A DNA stretch of 64,000 nucleotides, taken from positions 558,001 to 622,000 of the forward strand of contig NZ_CANLMB010000001.1 of assembly GCF_947492365.1 (NCBI RefSeq). Reading direction: 5' to 3'. Numbering within the stretch: the first letter of the stretch is position 1; every line of letters starts with the position of its first letter. A program made the position numbers and the translations under genes. The notes beneath the pieces were generated by a model that was given only the letters and a program-made list of their open reading frames with translations, ran no database searches and was not told the DNA's origin. Shown piece after piece: positions 55,659-64,000 of this stretch. The DNA comes from an uncultured Erythrobacter sp. (GTDB taxonomy: Bacteria; Pseudomonadota; Alphaproteobacteria; Sphingomonadales; Sphingomonadaceae).

Positions 55659-56231
55659 TTGAGCAAGCCAGAAGTTCCCGAAGATGTGCAAGAAGCCGTG
55701 CGCACCCTCATCCGCTGGGCAGGCGATGATCCCACCCGCGAGGGTCTGCTCGACACGCCCAAGCGCGTGGGACGCGCATGGCTTGAATATTGTCAGGGCA
55801 ATCAGAGCGACCCGGCGGTGCATCTGGAGCGCATCTTTGAGGAAGTCGGCGGCTATGACGAGATCGTGCTGCTCAAAGGCATCCCGTTCCATTCGCATTG
55901 CGAACACCACATGGCGCCGATCACCGGCAAGGCGCATATCGCCTACCTGCCCGATCAGAAGGTCGTCGGCATCTCAAAGCTCGCGCGCGTGCTCCATGGT
56001 TTTGCCAATCGCTTGCAGGTGCAGGAACGCCTGACCGCCGAAGTCGCCGAGTGTATCTGGACGCACCTCGAACCGCGCGGCGTCGCTGTGGTGATCGAGG
56101 CTGAGCATGGCTGCATGACGGGCCGCGGGGTGAAAGTGCACGAGGTCGAGATGCTCACCAGCCGCATGATGGGTTGCTTCCTCGAAGACCCGCGCAGCCG
56201 CAAGGAAGTGCTGAGCCTGATGGGGTATTGA
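55659..56231 (+). CDS. folE: GTP cyclohydrolase I
   Basis: 190 residues. The zinc and active-site residues are in FHSHCEHHMAPITGKAHIAY and AEHGCMTGRGV. It converts GTP to dihydroneopterin triphosphate for folate/pterin. The start is TTG 55659 with GGAG about eight bases before; no in-frame ATG fits. The gene ends 17 bases before a bidirectional terminator. Confidence 0.96.
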   Translation: MSKPEVPEDVQEAVRTLIRWAGDDPTREGLLDTPKRVGRAWLEYCQGNQSDPAVHLERIFEEVGGYDEIVLLKGIPFHSHCEHHMAPITGKAHIAYLPDQKVVGISKLARVLHGFANRLQVQERLTAEVAECIWTHLEPRGVAVVIEAEHGCMTGRGVKVHEVEMLTSRMMGCFLEDPRSRKEVLSLMGY

Positions 56232-56247
56232 TTGTATTGCCAAACGA

Positions 56248-56277
56248 AAAAGGGCGCCTCGATCGGGGCGCCCTTTT
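56248..56277. terminator. Bidirectional Rho-independent terminator between folE and peroxiredoxin
   Basis: A-rich AAAA, GGGCGCC stem, then GATC loop with GGCGCCC and TTTT. Both sides have runs that give U tails, so it serves folE (plus) and the convergent peroxiredoxin gene (minus). Confidence 0.9.
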
Positions 56278-56298
56278 CATTGGTGGGGTAGATGCAGC

Positions 56299-56778
56299 CT
56301 AGAGCTGGCCGAGCATATGCTCTGCGCTCGAAACTTTGAAGTCGCCCGGCTCTTCGACGTTGAGCTGTTCAACCACGCCGTCATTCACGACCATCGAGAA
56401 ACGCTGTCCGCGCTTGCCCAAGCCGAAGCCGGAACCGTCCATCGTCAGGCCAACCGCTTCGGCAAAGTCGCCATTGCCATCGGCGAGCATGGTGATGTCG
56501 TCCGAGCCAGCAGCTGAATTCCATGCGCCCATAACAAAGGCGTCGTTGACAGCCGTGCCGACAATCTCGTCAACGCCCTTGGCTTTGAGTTCTTCTGCCT
56601 TCTCGACAAAGCCCGGCAGATGCTTGGCCGAGCAGGTCGGGGTGAATGCCCCGGGTACGGAGAACAGCGCCACCTTCTTGCCGGCGAAATAGTCGCTGGC
56701 CTGCACCTGTTCGGGGCCTTCAGCGGTTGCCTTGACCATGGTCACATCGGGAAGTTTGTCGCCTACTGAAATTGTCAT
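56299..56778 (-). CDS. Peroxiredoxin (Prx5-type)
   Basis: 159 residues. The peroxidatic Cys is in PGAFTPTCSAKHLPGF, and GVDEIVGTAVNDAFVMGAW and NDGVVEQLNVEEPG follow, as in PRX5/AhpE-like thiol peroxidases. It reduces H2O2 or alkyl hydroperoxides using thioredoxin or glutaredoxin. GGAGC precedes the ATG at 56778; the frame opens 22 residues earlier without homology. Resolving Cys elsewhere was not seen, so it may be 1-Cys. Confidence 0.93.
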   Translation of the reverse strand: MTISVGDKLPDVTMVKATAEGPEQVQASDYFAGKKVALFSVPGAFTPTCSAKHLPGFVEKAEELKAKGVDEIVGTAVNDAFVMGAWNSAAGSDDITMLADGNGDFAEAVGLTMDGSGFGLGKRGQRFSMVVNDGVVEQLNVEEPGDFKVSSAEHMLGQL

Positions 56779-57009
56779 CGCATTGCTCCATTGGTCGCAT
56801 TTTATCGGTTGAGACCACGATATAGGCGCTCTGCCGCGCGTCACAATGGCAAAGGCGGGCCTAAGGCGTGGCTAGGTATGAACGCGGTTAAGAGCGCTTT
56901 ACTCTCCAGATTGAAGAAGCAGTAAACAATGCAGGCATAGCTTCCTGATGCACTGATCCCGAAGCGTTGGCGTTTGAGCGGGGGCAGCAGCATTAGGGGA
57001 GACCGAAAG

Positions 57010-57663
57010 ATGCGCATTCATAGCATGATTGCTGGAGGAATTATGGCAGGTGCAGCGCTTGTCCAGACCAATGCTGCGATGGCCCAGACTGAGATGGTCG
57101 CGGCCGACTATACCAGCCCGATTTCTGCCAATGCAGAGGCCATTCGCAGCCTCAACATCATGCTGATGGTGACGTCTTTGCGATGCCGCACCAGCGCCTT
57201 CGATTTCCGCAGCGAGTACGACATGTTCGCCCGCGCGCATCAGGCCAATCTTGCCGAGGCGCATGACACGCTCGCCCGAGGTCTGGTCGCGACCCATGGC
57301 GAAGATGGCAGCCACCGCGCGCTTGACCGGATCGGAGTAAGGATTGCCAATCGCTATGGCGACGGTCATCCGACTTTGGGTTGTTCGGATCTGAAAGAAG
57401 CGACGCTGCAACTGGCGATGAGTCAGGACGGTGCGAACCTCTCGCGCATGGCGGACCGGCTGCTCGACAATGGATCGGCGCAAGGTGCGCCATACCGGCA
57501 GGCGGGTTCTCGGGTTCAGGCGCCAATCGAAAGCCCGGCGCCGCGCCACGAAGCCACAAAGCACCGGGCGCAAATCCCCTATGAGCTCAGCCCAGAAACA
57601 CCCTCGCAAGTCGATTCAGAATTGCACGATGCGATGCAATTGCCGCTCTGGCAGCGCGGGTGA
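57010..57663 (+). CDS. Secreted hypothetical protein upstream of ahcY
   Basis: 217 residues. A signal peptide (MRIHSMIAGGIMAGAALVQTNAAMA/Q) is followed by a helical domain with two Cys (RCRTS, GCSDLK) and a disordered Pro/Gln-rich tail. Not recognised. GGGGAGA lies before the ATG at 57010. It precedes ahcY by about 100 bases, with an AT-rich palindrome between. A role in methyl-cycle metabolism is not shown. Confidence 0.7.
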   Translation: MRIHSMIAGGIMAGAALVQTNAAMAQTEMVAADYTSPISANAEAIRSLNIMLMVTSLRCRTSAFDFRSEYDMFARAHQANLAEAHDTLARGLVATHGEDGSHRALDRIGVRIANRYGDGHPTLGCSDLKEATLQLAMSQDGANLSRMADRLLDNGSAQGAPYRQAGSRVQAPIESPAPRHEATKHRAQIPYELSPETPSQVDSELHDAMQLPLWQRG

Positions 57664-57677
57664 GGGCTCATATAGAG

Positions 57678-57697
57678 ATATAAAGAAAACTTTATAT
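57678..57697. promoter_or_regulatory. Palindromic operator-like site upstream of ahcY (SahR-like candidate)
   Basis: A perfect 8-4-8 inverted repeat, ATATAAAG-AAAA-CTTTATAT, lies 64 bases before the ahcY ATG in otherwise GC-rich DNA. ArsR-family regulators such as SahR control SAH-recycling genes through AT-rich palindromes of this kind. I did not find the regulator gene here. The lack of a T-run argues against a terminator. The regulator identity is inference. Confidence 0.5.
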
Positions 57698-57761
57698 TTG
57701 CTTGTCAGCGGTGGACTCGCTAGGGGGCGCGGTAGCTAATCAATCCCCAATGGAGACACTC

Positions 57762-59180
57762 ATGGCGACCGCAGCCCTGACCCACGAATACATCATCAAA
57801 GACATCGCGCTGGCTCAGTATGGCCGCGACGAAATCGCTATTGCCGAAACCGAAATGCCGGGCCTGATGGCTCTGCGTGACGAATATGGTGCCTCGCAGC
57901 CACTCAAAGGCGCGCGCATCACCGGCTCGCTCCACATGACGATCCAGACCGCTGTCCTGATCGAGACGCTGGTTGCTCTTGGCGCCGAAGTGCGCTGGGC
58001 GACCTGCAACATCTTCTCGACCCAGGATCACGCTGCCGCAGCCATCGCGGATCAGGGCATTCCGGTGTTCGCTATCAAGGGCGAAACGCTGGCCGATTAC
58101 TGGAACTATGTCGGACGCATTTTCGACTGGTCGACCGATGCCGATCCTGATCTCACCTCCAACATCATCCTCGATGATGGCGGCGATGCGACGATGTTTG
58201 CGCTTTGGGGTGCGCGGCTCGAGGCGGGCGAAGAAATGCCTGCTCCGCAGAACGCCGAAGAAATCGAAATGCAAAAGGCTCTGAAAGCCTATGTTGCAGA
58301 AAAGCCCGGCTACCTCACCAAGACGGTCCAGAACATCAAGGGCGTTTCGGAAGAGACGACCACGGGCGTGATGCGCCTTTACCAGATCGCCAAGCAGGGC
58401 AAGCTGCCTTTCCCCGCGATCAATGTGAATGACAGCGTGACCAAGTCTAAGTTCGACAACCTCTATGGTTGTAAGGAATCGCTGGTCGATGCGATCCGCC
58501 GTGCGACCGACGTCATGCTCGCTGGCAAGGTCGCCTGCGTTGCCGGTTACGGCGATGTCGGCAAAGGCTCGGCAGCGTCGCTGCGCGATGGCGGCGCCCG
58601 CGTGATGGTGACCGAAATCGACCCGATCTGCGCGCTTCAGGCGGCGATGGACGGCTACGAAGTCGTCACGATGGAAGAAGGCGCCAAGCGCGCTGACATC
58701 TTCGTGACCGCGACCGGCAATGAAGACGTCATCACCGGCGAGCACATGAAGCTGATGAAGAACATGGCCATCGTCTGCAATATCGGCCACTTCGACAGCG
58801 AGATCCAGATTTCCTCCCTCGACAATTACGATTGGAAGGAAATCAAGGAAGGCACCGACATGGTGACCATGCCCGACGGCAAGTCGCTGCTGATCCTTGC
58901 CAAGGGCCGCCTCGTGAACCTAGGCTGCGCCACCGGCCACCCCAGCTTTGTGATGAGCGCCAGCTTCACCAACCAGACGCTGGCCCAGATCGAGCTGTTC
59001 ACGAAGTCGGACGAATACGAGAACGACGTCTATGTTCTGCCCAAGCACCTCGATGAAAAGGTCGCCGCACTGCACCTTGAAAAACTGGGTGTCGAGCTGA
59101 GCAAGCTGAGTCAGAAGCAGGCGGACTATATCGGCGTGCCGGCCAATGGCCCGTTCAAGCCGGATCACTACCGCTACTAA
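57762..59180 (+). CDS. ahcY: Adenosylhomocysteinase
   Basis: 472 residues, the long form usual in alphaproteobacteria. Segments [57 protein letters not shown] and the NAD loop [10 protein letters not shown] are visible; C-terminal FKPDHYRY closes the NAD site of the partner subunit. It hydrolyses S-adenosylhomocysteine to adenosine and homocysteine. ATG 57762 follows GGAGACACTC; upstream in-frame starts lie in the operator region. A terminator follows the gene. Confidence 0.97.
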   Translation: MATAALTHEYIIKDIALAQYGRDEIAIAETEMPGLMALRDEYGASQPLKGARITGSLHMTIQTAVLIETLVALGAEVRWATCNIFSTQDHAAAAIADQGIPVFAIKGETLADYWNYVGRIFDWSTDADPDLTSNIILDDGGDATMFALWGARLEAGEEMPAPQNAEEIEMQKALKAYVAEKPGYLTKTVQNIKGVSEETTTGVMRLYQIAKQGKLPFPAINVNDSVTKSKFDNLYGCKESLVDAIRRATDVMLAGKVACVAGYGDVGKGSAASLRDGGARVMVTEIDPICALQAAMDGYEVVTMEEGAKRADIFVTATGNEDVITGEHMKLMKNMAIVCNIGHFDSEIQISSLDNYDWKEIKEGTDMVTMPDGKSLLILAKGRLVNLGCATGHPSFVMSASFTNQTLAQIELFTKSDEYENDVYVLPKHLDEKVAALHLEKLGVELSKLSQKQADYIGVPANGPFKPDHYRY

Positions 59181-59200
59181 TCAGCGTCAAATCTTACCGC

Positions 59201-59240
59201 AAAGCCCCCGCACTCTAACGAGAATGCGGGGGCTTTGTCT
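59201..59240 (+). terminator. Rho-independent terminator after ahcY
   Basis: AAAGCCCCCGCA at 59201-59212 pairs exactly with TGCGGGGGCTTT at 59225-59236, with a T-rich tail. It separates ahcY from divL. Confidence 0.9.
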
Positions 59241-59285
59241 TTCTGGACCATTGCAAGGCGCGCCCGCGCGCAATAGCTGGATGGA

Positions 59286-61628
59286 ATGGAACTTTCGCCG
59301 CTTGCCCTGACCGGAATCGCGCTGCTGCTGGCGGCGTGGACGATTGCGGCTGCGGTGATGATTATCCGGTCCAATGCGAAGACCCGCCGGACCAAGGCGC
59401 TGCAAACCTCGCTCAAGCGGATGCAGACGATGCTCGACGTCGCGCCCGCGATCCCCTTGCTGGTGCGCGTGGATGGCCGGATCGAAGCTCCCGAGCGGCT
59501 TGCGCGCTGGCTCGGGCTGGAGGCGATGCCTACTTATCTGAGCGAGCTGGCGGGCGAGAACGGGGCGGGCCTTACCCAGTTTCAGGTCGATGAACTTTCG
59601 GAAAAAGTGCGTCTGACGCAAAAGAGCGCAGCGCCGTTCCAGATGGCGATCACACCGCCCGGTTCACAGCGCAGCCTCGCGTTGCAGGGTGCTCTGGCGG
59701 ATCCGCAAGTCTCTCCCGGCGGGGCCGCGATTGTCTGGGTGTTCGATTTTACCACCAGCGAGGACGAGCTGGTGCGGCTGCGCAAGACCGCCGACCGCGC
59801 CGAATCTGACTTTACCGCGCTGATCGGCCTGATCGAGGCCGCGCCGATGCCGATGTGGTTCCGCGATGAGAATATGCAGATCCGCCTCGTCAATCAGGCC
59901 TACGTGCAAGCGGTAGGGGCGACGAGCCTTGAAAAGGTGATTGCCGAGCAGATCGAGCTGCTTGAACCCGACGGCGGCAAATCCCCGGCTGATATTGCGC
60001 GCGAGGCGTTGGAGAGCCAGCAGGAGAGCCAGCGCATCGACGCCGTAACAATCGACGGCGAACGCCGCTCGCTGCGTGTAACCGACTTGCCCTTGGGGGC
60101 GGACGGTGTTGCGGGTTACGCCATCGATATCGAGGAGCAGCAGCAGGTCACGCGCGAATTTCGCGCCTTCCGCGATGCCCAGCGCGCGATGCTTGACCAG
60201 CTTTCCATCGGCGTTGCGCAATTCAGTTCCGAAGAAGAGCTGGTCTTTGCCAACCGGCCTTTCCGCCGCCAGTTTGGCCTTACCAATGATGTGGTCGAGG
60301 ACCGGATCACCTTCGACCGGTTCCTGGTCGATGCACGCGAACATGGCAGCACGCCCGAAGTGCGCGATTTCCCCGAATGGCGGCGCGAAGTGGCAGCCTG
60401 GTTCGACAGCGCGGAAACGCAGGAAGAAAACTGGCCGCTTTCGGGAGGCACACATCTGCGGATCGTTGCGCAGCCCATGCCCGATGGCGGGTTGGTGATG
60501 ATCGCTGAGGACCGCACCGAGCAGCTCGCGCTGTCGGCCACGCGCGACACTCTGCTGCGCACTCGCACCGCGACGCTCGACAGCCTGTTCGAAGCGCTGG
60601 CGATCTTCGCGCCGGATGGCTCGGTCCAGCTATGGAATCGCAGCTTTGCCGGAACATGGGGGCTGGCGAGCGATTTCCTCGACACCCATCCTAGCGCCGA
60701 GGGGCTGCTGGCCGCGATTGGCGCGAACCTCGCCAAGTCCTCGGATGCCGAACAGATCGGCGCGGTGGTGCGCGCGGCGACGCTCGACCGGCGCGAGAAA
60801 GAGGGGCAGGCGGTGCTTTCTGACGGACGCACCTTGCGCTTTGCAGGTGTGCCGCTGCCTGATGGCAACGGGCTGTTCACCGTGCTCGACATCACCGACT
60901 CGCAAAAGGCCGAGAAAGCCCTGCGCGAACGGGCCGTTGCACTGGAAGAGGCGGACGCGGTCAAGGCGCGCTTCCTCGCCAATATGTCCTACGAATTTCG
61001 CACGCCGCTCACCTCGATTGGCGGCTTTGCCGAGCTGCTTAAAAGCGGCGCGGCGGGCGAAATCGAAGGGCAGGCGGAGGAATATGTCGACGCTATCCTC
61101 GCATCGGTTTCGCGGCTGACCGAACAGGTCGAAAACGTGCTCGACCTGTCGCAAAGCGAGGCCGGATTGCTGCCGATCGACAAGGAAGAGATCGACCTGC
61201 TGCCTTTCCTCACCGCGATTGTGCGCGACCGCGAGCAGGCGATTATCGGCGCAGGTTTGGCGCTCGACCTTAAAGGCAGGCGTGGGCGCAAGGTTGAGGC
61301 CGATCCGCGCCAATTGGGCCGCGCAGTGGGCAATCTGCTCGACAATGCGATCACCGGCACGCCCGAAGACGGCAAGATCGTGATCGAAATCCCCAAGCCT
61401 GCCGATGGTGATGAATGGTCCGCGATGATCGTCATCACCGACAATGGCGATGGCATGACCGACGATGAGCTGGCGCGCGCGCAAGGGACGCTCGATGCAA
61501 GCGGCGAAGCCGAAGCAAGCGGCCTCGGTATCAGGCTCGCCCGTCAATTGGTCGAAGCGCATGGCGGCACGCTGGAAATGGCCAGCGAAAAGGGTGTGGG
61601 CACAGTCGCGGCGATCACCTTGCCGTGA
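59286..61628 (+). CDS. divL: Histidine-kinase-like cell-cycle regulator DivL
   Basis: 780 residues. One N-terminal membrane helix (about 7-27) is followed by several PAS domains (about 170-540). The DHp motif reads FLANMSYEFRTPLTS: Tyr569 stands where histidine kinases have the phospho-acceptor His. The catalytic ATP domain has LLDNAIT, DNGDGM and GLGIRLARQLVEAHGG. A Tyr at this place, the length and PAS series match Caulobacter DivL, which promotes CtrA phosphorylation through CckA and binds DivK. Gene order divL-tsaE-amgK-murU also fits alphaproteobacteria. The substituted residue is confirmed in the codons at 60990-60992 (TAC). Confidence 0.9.
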   Translation: MELSPLALTGIALLLAAWTIAAAVMIIRSNAKTRRTKALQTSLKRMQTMLDVAPAIPLLVRVDGRIEAPERLARWLGLEAMPTYLSELAGENGAGLTQFQVDELSEKVRLTQKSAAPFQMAITPPGSQRSLALQGALADPQVSPGGAAIVWVFDFTTSEDELVRLRKTADRAESDFTALIGLIEAAPMPMWFRDENMQIRLVNQAYVQAVGATSLEKVIAEQIELLEPDGGKSPADIAREALESQQESQRIDAVTIDGERRSLRVTDLPLGADGVAGYAIDIEEQQQVTREFRAFRDAQRAMLDQLSIGVAQFSSEEELVFANRPFRRQFGLTNDVVEDRITFDRFLVDAREHGSTPEVRDFPEWRREVAAWFDSAETQEENWPLSGGTHLRIVAQPMPDGGLVMIAEDRTEQLALSATRDTLLRTRTATLDSLFEALAIFAPDGSVQLWNRSFAGTWGLASDFLDTHPSAEGLLAAIGANLAKSSDAEQIGAVVRAATLDRREKEGQAVLSDGRTLRFAGVPLPDGNGLFTVLDITDSQKAEKALRERAVALEEADAVKARFLANMSYEFRTPLTSIGGFAELLKSGAAGEIEGQAEEYVDAILASVSRLTEQVENVLDLSQSEAGLLPIDKEEIDLLPFLTAIVRDREQAIIGAGLALDLKGRRGRKVEADPRQLGRAVGNLLDNAITGTPEDGKIVIEIPKPADGDEWSAMIVITDNGDGMTDDELARAQGTLDASGEAEASGLGIRLARQLVEAHGGTLEMASEKGVGTVAAITLP

Positions 61629-62080
61629 GCGAAATGGCGCGGCGAGAATTGCCCGACCTTGCGGCAATGGAAGCCTTCGGAGCGGCCATTGCGGGTCAGC
61701 TGCGCGCAGGCGATGTGATCGCGCTTGAAGGCGGGCTGGGGGCAGGCAAGACGACGTTAGCCCGCGCGATCATCGCCGCGCTCGGCTATCCCCACGAAGT
61801 GCCATCGCCGACCTTCACCATCATCGAGAGCTACGACGCTCCGCCGCTGAGCCTGCCGGTGGTGCACGCCGATTTCTACCGGCTTGAGCGGCCAAAAGAG
61901 GTCGAAGAGATAGGCCTCGACGACTACCGCGAAGGCGCGGCGCTGATCGCCGAATGGCCGCAAAATGCTGGCGGCTTCGCGCATGAGCCGGCGTGTCTTT
62001 CGATCACGCTGGAAACTGCGGGAAAAGGCAGAATTGCGACTGTGAAGGGCGCGGCGGATTGGCTAGGGCGGATGCCATGA
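61625..62080 (+). CDS. tsaE: tRNA threonylcarbamoyladenosine biosynthesis ATPase TsaE
   Basis: 151 residues with Walker A GGLGAGKTT and the family segment VPSPTFTIIESY, then HADFYRL. TsaE supports TsaBD in making t6A37 on ANN-reading tRNAs. The GTG start overlaps the divL stop (GTGA); an ATG at 61634 is also in frame. The stop overlaps amgK by ATGA. Essential in most bacteria. Confidence 0.94.
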   Translation: MSEMARRELPDLAAMEAFGAAIAGQLRAGDVIALEGGLGAGKTTLARAIIAALGYPHEVPSPTFTIIESYDAPPLSLPVVHADFYRLERPKEVEEIGLDDYREGAALIAEWPQNAGGFAHEPACLSITLETAGKGRIATVKGAADWLGRMP

Positions 62081-63066
62081 GTGACTTGCCCGAGGGCCTT
62101 CAGAGCTTTGTAACTGGTGCCGGTTGGGGCGATGCGGCCATCGAACCGATTCCGGGTGACGCGTCTTTCCGCCGTTATTTCAGATTGCGCCGCGACAATG
62201 GCGACACCGCGATGCTGATGCATGCGCCGCCGCCGGAGGAAGACCCGCAGCCCTTCCTTCACGTTGCGCATTGGCTGTCCGATAATGGCATGCGCGCGCC
62301 CGCGATCTTTGCCGAGGACGCCGCGCAAGGCTGGGTGCTGACCGAAGATTTCGGCAATGACCGGATGCGCGAATGGGTCGATGCCGCGCCGCAAAGCGAA
62401 ACCGCAGCATACGAAACCGCCATCGATGCACTGGTTGCATTGCACCAGAAACCCGCTGGGCCCTTCGCCCCCTACGACATGGCCACCTATCGCCGCGAGG
62501 CCGCTTTGCTAACCGAGTGGTACGCGCCTGCGCAGTCGCTCGAGGTTGATGAGGCTGGCTATGCAGCGGCTTGGGAACAGGCGCTTGCCCCGATGATTGA
62601 GCGGCAGGGGCCGGGCGTGACGGTGCTGCGCGATTATCATGCGGAGAACATCATGCTGCTCGGCGATCCTCTTGCTGGCGCGCCGCAGGGCCTTATTGAC
62701 TTTCAGGACGCGCTGGTGGGCCACCGCGCCTATGATCTGGTTTCGCTGCTTCAGGATGCGCGGCGCGATGTCTCCGAAGAACTCGAAGCTGCAATGCTCG
62801 CCCGCTATGCCCAGAAAGCGGGCAGTGACGACGAATTCCTTGCCGATTACGCGCGATTGGGAGCGCAGCGAAACGCCAAGATCGTCGGCATCTTCACGCG
62901 GCTCTACATGCGCGATGGCAAGCCGCGTTACCTCTCCATGATCCCGCGCGTCTGGGCAGCGATGGAACGCGATTTGGCGCACCCCGCGCTCGCTCCGGTG
63001 GCGGAGTGGTTTGCGGCAAACATCCCCGACGAACTGCGCAAAAGCGGCGGAGGGACAATCGCATGA
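62077..63066 (+). CDS. amgK: N-acetylmuramate/N-acetylglucosamine kinase AmgK
   Basis: 329 residues of the aminoglycoside phosphotransferase fold. DGDTAMLMHAP-like N-lobe lysine-type region (RDNGDTAMLMHAPP), the catalytic loop LRDYHAENIMLL (Asp-x-x-x-x-Asn), and LIDFQDALVGHRAYDLVSLLQDAR are visible. It phosphorylates MurNAc at C1 in the cell-wall recycling route found in Pseudomonas, Caulobacter and relatives. It is between tsaE and murU with ATGA overlaps at both ends. Confidence 0.9.
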   Translation: MSDLPEGLQSFVTGAGWGDAAIEPIPGDASFRRYFRLRRDNGDTAMLMHAPPPEEDPQPFLHVAHWLSDNGMRAPAIFAEDAAQGWVLTEDFGNDRMREWVDAAPQSETAAYETAIDALVALHQKPAGPFAPYDMATYRREAALLTEWYAPAQSLEVDEAGYAAAWEQALAPMIERQGPGVTVLRDYHAENIMLLGDPLAGAPQGLIDFQDALVGHRAYDLVSLLQDARRDVSEELEAAMLARYAQKAGSDDEFLADYARLGAQRNAKIVGIFTRLYMRDGKPRYLSMIPRVWAAMERDLAHPALAPVAEWFAANIPDELRKSGGGTIA

Positions 63067-63779
63067 GCAAGCTTGTTAGCGACACCGCGATGATCATGGC
63101 CGCAGGTATGGGCAAGCGGATGCGCCCGCTCACCGCCGCAACGCCTAAGCCACTGGTTCGCGTGGCGGGAAAACCGCTGGTCGATCATGCGCTGGACCGG
63201 CTTGCCGATGCAGGTGTCGAGCGCGCGGTGGTCAATGTCCATTACCTCGCCGACGCGCTTGAGGCGCATGTGCTCGAACGGCCAAACCCCAAGGTGATGA
63301 TCTCGGACGAGCGCGACGCTCTGCTCGAAACGGGCGGGGGGATGATCAAGGCGCAGGCGCACCTGCCCGATCCGTTCTTCTGTCTCAACGCCGACAATAT
63401 CTGGCTCGACGGGCCGCGAAATGCCTTTGCCGATCTCTCCGCACGGTGGAATCCGGATGAGATGGACGCGCTGCTGCTAGTGGTCGGCCATGCGCGCGCG
63501 GCGAATTTCTCGGGGCAGGGCGACTTTCACATGGATCAGCATGGCCGCTTGACGCGCCGCCACACAGGCCGCGTCGCGCCCTTTATCTATACCGGCATCC
63601 AGCTGGTGTCGCACCGGCTGCTGCGCGATGCGCCCGGGGGCAAATTCTCGACCAACATCCTGTGGAACCGCGCGATAGAGGAAGGGCGATTGTTCGGCCT
63701 CTCCTTCACCGGCCAATGGTTCGAGGTCGGCACGCCCGAGGCGATCCGCCCGACCGAAGATGCGCTCCAGCGTGGGTGA
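63063..63779 (+). CDS. murU: N-acetylmuramate alpha-1-phosphate uridylyltransferase MurU
   Basis: 238 residues of the nucleotidyltransferase fold, with MIMAAGMGKRMRPLTAATPKPLVRVAGKPLVDH at the N-terminus, FCLNADNIW (metal Asp) and WFEVGTPEAI near the end. It makes UDP-MurNAc from MurNAc-1-phosphate and UTP, bypassing MurA/B (a target of fosfomycin). Starts at ATG 63063, overlapping amgK by ATGA. Downstream addB overlaps it. Confidence 0.9.
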   Translation: MSKLVSDTAMIMAAGMGKRMRPLTAATPKPLVRVAGKPLVDHALDRLADAGVERAVVNVHYLADALEAHVLERPNPKVMISDERDALLETGGGMIKAQAHLPDPFFCLNADNIWLDGPRNAFADLSARWNPDEMDALLLVVGHARAANFSGQGDFHMDQHGRLTRRHTGRVAPFIYTGIQLVSHRLLRDAPGGKFSTNILWNRAIEEGRLFGLSFTGQWFEVGTPEAIRPTEDALQRG

Positions 63780-64000
63780 TAAGAGCGCGCCTGAAATCTA
63801 CTCGATAGCCGCTCACCGCGGTTTCGCAGATGCGCTGGTCGCGGGGGTTGTGCCGCGATATTCGGAAGCGAAGTTCGGCCTTGCGCGGCTCACACTGCTG
63901 GTGCCCAGCTCTCGCGCCGCGCGCACGCTTTCCGAAGCCTTCATTCGCTATCAGGGTGAGACGGGCGCGGCGGGCATGCTGATGCCGCGTATGGTCACAA
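63760..64000 (+). CDS. addB: Double-strand break repair protein AddB (partial, N-terminus)
   Basis: About 80 residues to the right edge with no stop. The visible part (TLLVPSSRAARTLSEAFIRYQG, LMPRMVT) matches the AddB N-terminus, whose VP.RA.R.L pattern and a later PR are typical. It acts with AddA as helicase-nuclease at DNA ends. ATG 63760 lies inside the murU 3' end; GTG 63772 is an alternative. The remainder is outside the window. Confidence 0.8.
   Translation, partial: MRSSVGDKSAPEIYSIAAHRGFADALVAGVVPRYSEAKFGLARLTLLVPSSRAARTLSEAFIRYQGETGAAGMLMPRMVT

Noticed and set aside
1..64000. CRISPR arrays, insertion sequences or prophage
   Set aside because: No repeated spacer-like units, transposase, integrase (other than the Xer-type gene) or phage structural gene was found.

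Overview
The window looks like a chromosomal segment of an alphaproteobacterium, most likely Sphingomonadales and close to the Erythrobacter group. The evidence is high GC with strong GC3 bias, an ALAS-type hemA, a divL/tsaE/amgK/murU/addB block, a complete methylmalonyl-CoA pathway and Flp-type pilins. Genes are densely packed with many ATGA, GTGA, TGATG or TAATG overlaps. No intergenic gap exceeds 300 bases. No rRNA, insertion sequence, prophage or CRISPR array was seen. One tRNA (Arg, anticodon ACG) is present.

Layout. 1-2.7 kb: divergent DUF3137/LemA pair and a PLP fold-III decarboxylase. 2.7-9.5 kb: a four-gene, fully overlapping minus-strand operon (MoxR AAA+ ATPase, a small protein, a protein with a possible degenerate vWA fold plus a beta-propeller, and a large membrane/TPR-like/beta-propeller protein). 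It resembles the MoxR-vWA-beta-propeller (bpX) ternary systems. 9.6-11.8 kb: nitroreductase, TauD-like dioxygenase, DUF695. 11.8-15.9 kb: hemA with a 30-codon overlapping upstream ORF, then a MurD-type ligase paired with a MurL-type L-Glu epimerase. 16-22.8 kb: plsY, dprA, two membrane proteins, topA, a hypothetical, and a response regulator that appears to start at ATT. 22.8-27.4 kb: lepB-rnc-era (minus) with an accessory membrane gene at the end, and divergent pgi. 27.6-31.7 kb: two secreted TonB-C-like proteins, a RhlE-like helicase, a standalone SIR2-like protein. 31.8-44.7 kb: gor, an SDR and the propionyl-CoA to succinyl-CoA pathway (pccB, mce, mutase, pccA) with an Abi-alpha (DUF4393) gene inserted between pccB and mce. 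45-53.7 kb: MAPEG, cyclase, aroB, aroK, xerD-like, accA, M48 peptidase. 53.8-57.7 kb: two Flp pilins, mutT, tRNA-Arg, a zincin, folE, a peroxiredoxin. 57.7-64 kb: ahcY with an upstream palindrome, then divL-tsaE-amgK-murU-addB; addB runs off the right edge and DUF3137 off the left.

Connections. Propionyl-CoA disposal is complete here. Cell-wall chemistry appears twice: MurD2/MurL would put D-Glu into the stem peptide by epimerising after ligation, and AmgK/MurU recycle MurNAc. DivL, with Tyr in place of the phospho-acceptor His, points to the CtrA/DivK cell-cycle circuit. Several genes of likely conflict function (bpX-like operon, SIR2-like, DUF4393) lie between housekeeping genes rather than in one defence island.
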